Origin: Aphrocallistes beatrix
Lineage: Eukaryota > Porifera > Hexactinellida > Sceptrulophora > Aphrocallistidae
DNA: 64,000 nt
Direction: 5' to 3'
NCBI GenBank assembly: GCA_963281255.1
Contig: OY725490.1
Location: forward strand, 3,286,001-3,350,000
Made by a program: the position numbers and the translations under genes
The notes under the pieces: generated by a model
The model's database searches: none
Seen by the model: the letters and a program-made list of their open reading frames with translations, nothing else
Told to the model about the DNA's origin: nothing
Shown here: piece by piece, positions 51,001 through 54,000 of the stretch
How the letters are laid out: each line of letters opens with the position of its first letter
How positions within the stretch are numbered: position 1 is the first letter of the stretch

Positions 51001-54000
51001 CTCGTGGATGGGCTACCTAGTGGATCAGGTGGAGAATGTACTGAACGAATGGTTCCCTGGGCTCGACCAGCAGGATGTGTTTGGGGTGCAGCAAGTAAGA
51101 CGATACTGTCCATGGAAAGTGCCTAAAGAAATCTTGACAAGGTTAGACGAGGAGAAAAAAGTCAAGTTAGAGTTGATTGGTGAAGATCTCTACTACATGT
51201 TTCAGTACCAGCATTGCGTACTGCTGAGTATTAAGAACTCTCATATTCTATGTGAAGATCTTAACGTCAAGATTCCTTTAGATTTCATAATACCCGAAGC
51301 GTGTCTTGCAGATTTGCATGAAGATTTCAAGCTCAATGTTTCACAGTTTAAGTTCGAGCGAAACAAATCTACAATTGGTGAAGGTGCAACTGCCACAGTT
51401 TTCAAAGGCACTTATAAAAATAAGGAGGTAGCAGTTAAAGAGTTCTCCTATGGAGCTTCCAACAGGAGGGGACACAGAAATGCGCCTGATCTCTCTGAGA
51501 TAGACGTCGAATCAACTCTCCAGCTACTCCGCATGATGCGGAAAGAAGTCAGCCTACAATGTAGATTCCAACATCCGTTCATCCTACAGCTGTTAGCTGC
51601 CTCGATCAGACCGCTTGTGATTGTCTTAGAGTTGGCACCTTTGGGAGCATTATCAGTTGTGCTTAGTGAAAAGGCGAATAAACTGAATGAAGAGTGGATT
51701 GAGAAATACAACGCAACGGCCCCTCCTCCTATGCCAGGGGGTGTACTCGGTCACAGACTTACAATGAAAATTGCTCTTCAAATCATCCTGGCAATAGAAT
51801 ACCTGCACACCAACAGAGTTATCTACAGAGACCTCAAAGCACAGAATATTCTCCTATTCAGTTTGGATGAGCAGGACGCGTATAATGTTAAACTTTCTGA
51901 CTACGGCATTTCAATGGTTGCTCAGCCCTCTTATAACAAGGGACAAGAAGGGACGCCAGGGTTCATACCTCCCGAAGCCATTCCTCAGAAAAACTTCGAA
52001 AACGTGATTACAACCAAGGCGGATATTTTCGCTTATGGCATGGTGATGTACGAGTTGATTACTGGCAGATACCCATTCTACCCTCGCACGGGAAATCAGG
52101 AAATTTTTAAGGCTGTACTGAATAATCAAAATCCAGATATCTACGGGCAGAATCGCACTCCATGCTGCCCCAATCTCATCGATTTGATGTACGAGTGTTG
52201 GAGAAGAACTCCCTCCGACCGTCCAAGTGCAGACACGATTAAAACGAAGCTGGTTGATCCAGCATTTTTTCTCTTACGCAATCATATAAAAGAAGTCGAC
52301 AAAGAAGGAATGCATAAAGTGGACCACATGCTAGACATTCCTCACTCCAAACCACAAATGCCAAACAAAACGAGTAACGCCTTGTGTGTATGGGGGTCAG
52401 AAACTGATAGGAAGAGATGCAGTCTTATCAATGTGGAGAATGGAAAGAAGATTGAGTCACGGCTACCTGCGGAACAGCCAGTGGAAGCAGCCTGTGTGAT
52501 TGAAGAGGAGGATCGTCCGCCTCGTATCTGGATTAGTTCCAGAGGTCAAAGGGCGACGAAAGAAGCAGGCTATCGTGAGATTGAAATATATGGCCAGATG
52601 CCGCGGAATGGATCTTACTGCTGTCTATGGAGGTACAATGTTAAAGACACGGTCCTATGCCTCAGAGGGGACAAGATTAACGGGAAGCCGTTAGTATACG
52701 CGTCATTGCTCTCCGGACATTTCCTGGCCTACGCAAGAAGTAGTGATTTCCCTGATGAGAGGGAGTTTACAAAAATGAAACCCACTGACTATTCCATCAC
52801 GTCAGACAGAAATGCTGATGAATGTGAACAGTGGAACATGGTGTTCAAACTACAGATAGGCAACAGCCCGGTTCATTCCATCGTAGTCGTGGGAGAAGAA
52901 ATATGGTGCACGTGTGGAGGAGATATCCACCTTTTAGATAGAAAGAAAAGAGATAATTTCCACAAAATAAACGTGTGTCAGAATAAAGATATACACTTGA
53001 AACATCTTCTCCATCACGAAGGAATAATGTACGCGACGACATTTAAAGGGAATGAGTCTGACATCATCGTTATAAGTGTCGATGCGAAGAATGTGATAGG
53101 AAGGATATGTTGTATGGAGATTAATCCGTATGAAAAAGTGCTGTTCAAAAACAATGAGAATGTCGCAATCCAGCAGGACAACCTCCCTCGAATGAACTCA
53201 GAAGATAATACTTCTGACGAAGATAGGGAAGCCGCGAGTTTAAAAATAGAAGCAAGGGAGTTACATTCCGAGGACACTGAATCATCAAAAAAGAAGTTCA
53301 TAATGCCTCCAGAAAATGCTAACCTCCGCAACTACCCAAAGCAGAACATACAGCACTCAATCGTTCGACTCCCTTCAATTCGTGCAGATAAGATAGATCG
53401 AACAGAAACGAATCGTAAAAAAATACGTTCCTCCCCCACCAGTATGGAACACGAGCACCGCGAAGTGCGAGTGAGATCTATCATAGCTAGAGACGGTCTG
53501 TTATGGGTGAGTCGAGCGATGGGAGATGTCTTGTTGATTAACATTAGAGACAAGAATACCAGTGCATTTGGTGAGGTGGTGGCCTGTCTGAGGGTGCCTC
53601 ATGGAGACAAGACGCTCTACAGCTTCAAGTCTCTCAGCCTACTGTGCCAAACGCAAAACGAGTACGTCGCAAACTACCAACAGCTGGTAATGAACACGAC
53701 CAAGAGCCAGCAGGACCATATCATCGTGTGGGAGGGCATGAGCCTGGAGAGGTTGGAGGAGATTATGGAACAGAATAAGTCCTCCATTGACATGCACCTA
53801 CAGCGCCCCACCTGTTAATTAATGTAAAGTGTCTTAAATATTAGTTTGTGTGCATTCAGTTCTTGCTTGCCATCACCATTAGCTTGTAGGTTGAAAGGCT
53901 TGATGTTATTGTATATAGTAATTGTTGCAGCAGCCATTAAAAAAACATACACAAAATTTCCTTTTATCTAAACCCGTATAAATAGGATTCAGAATATCAC

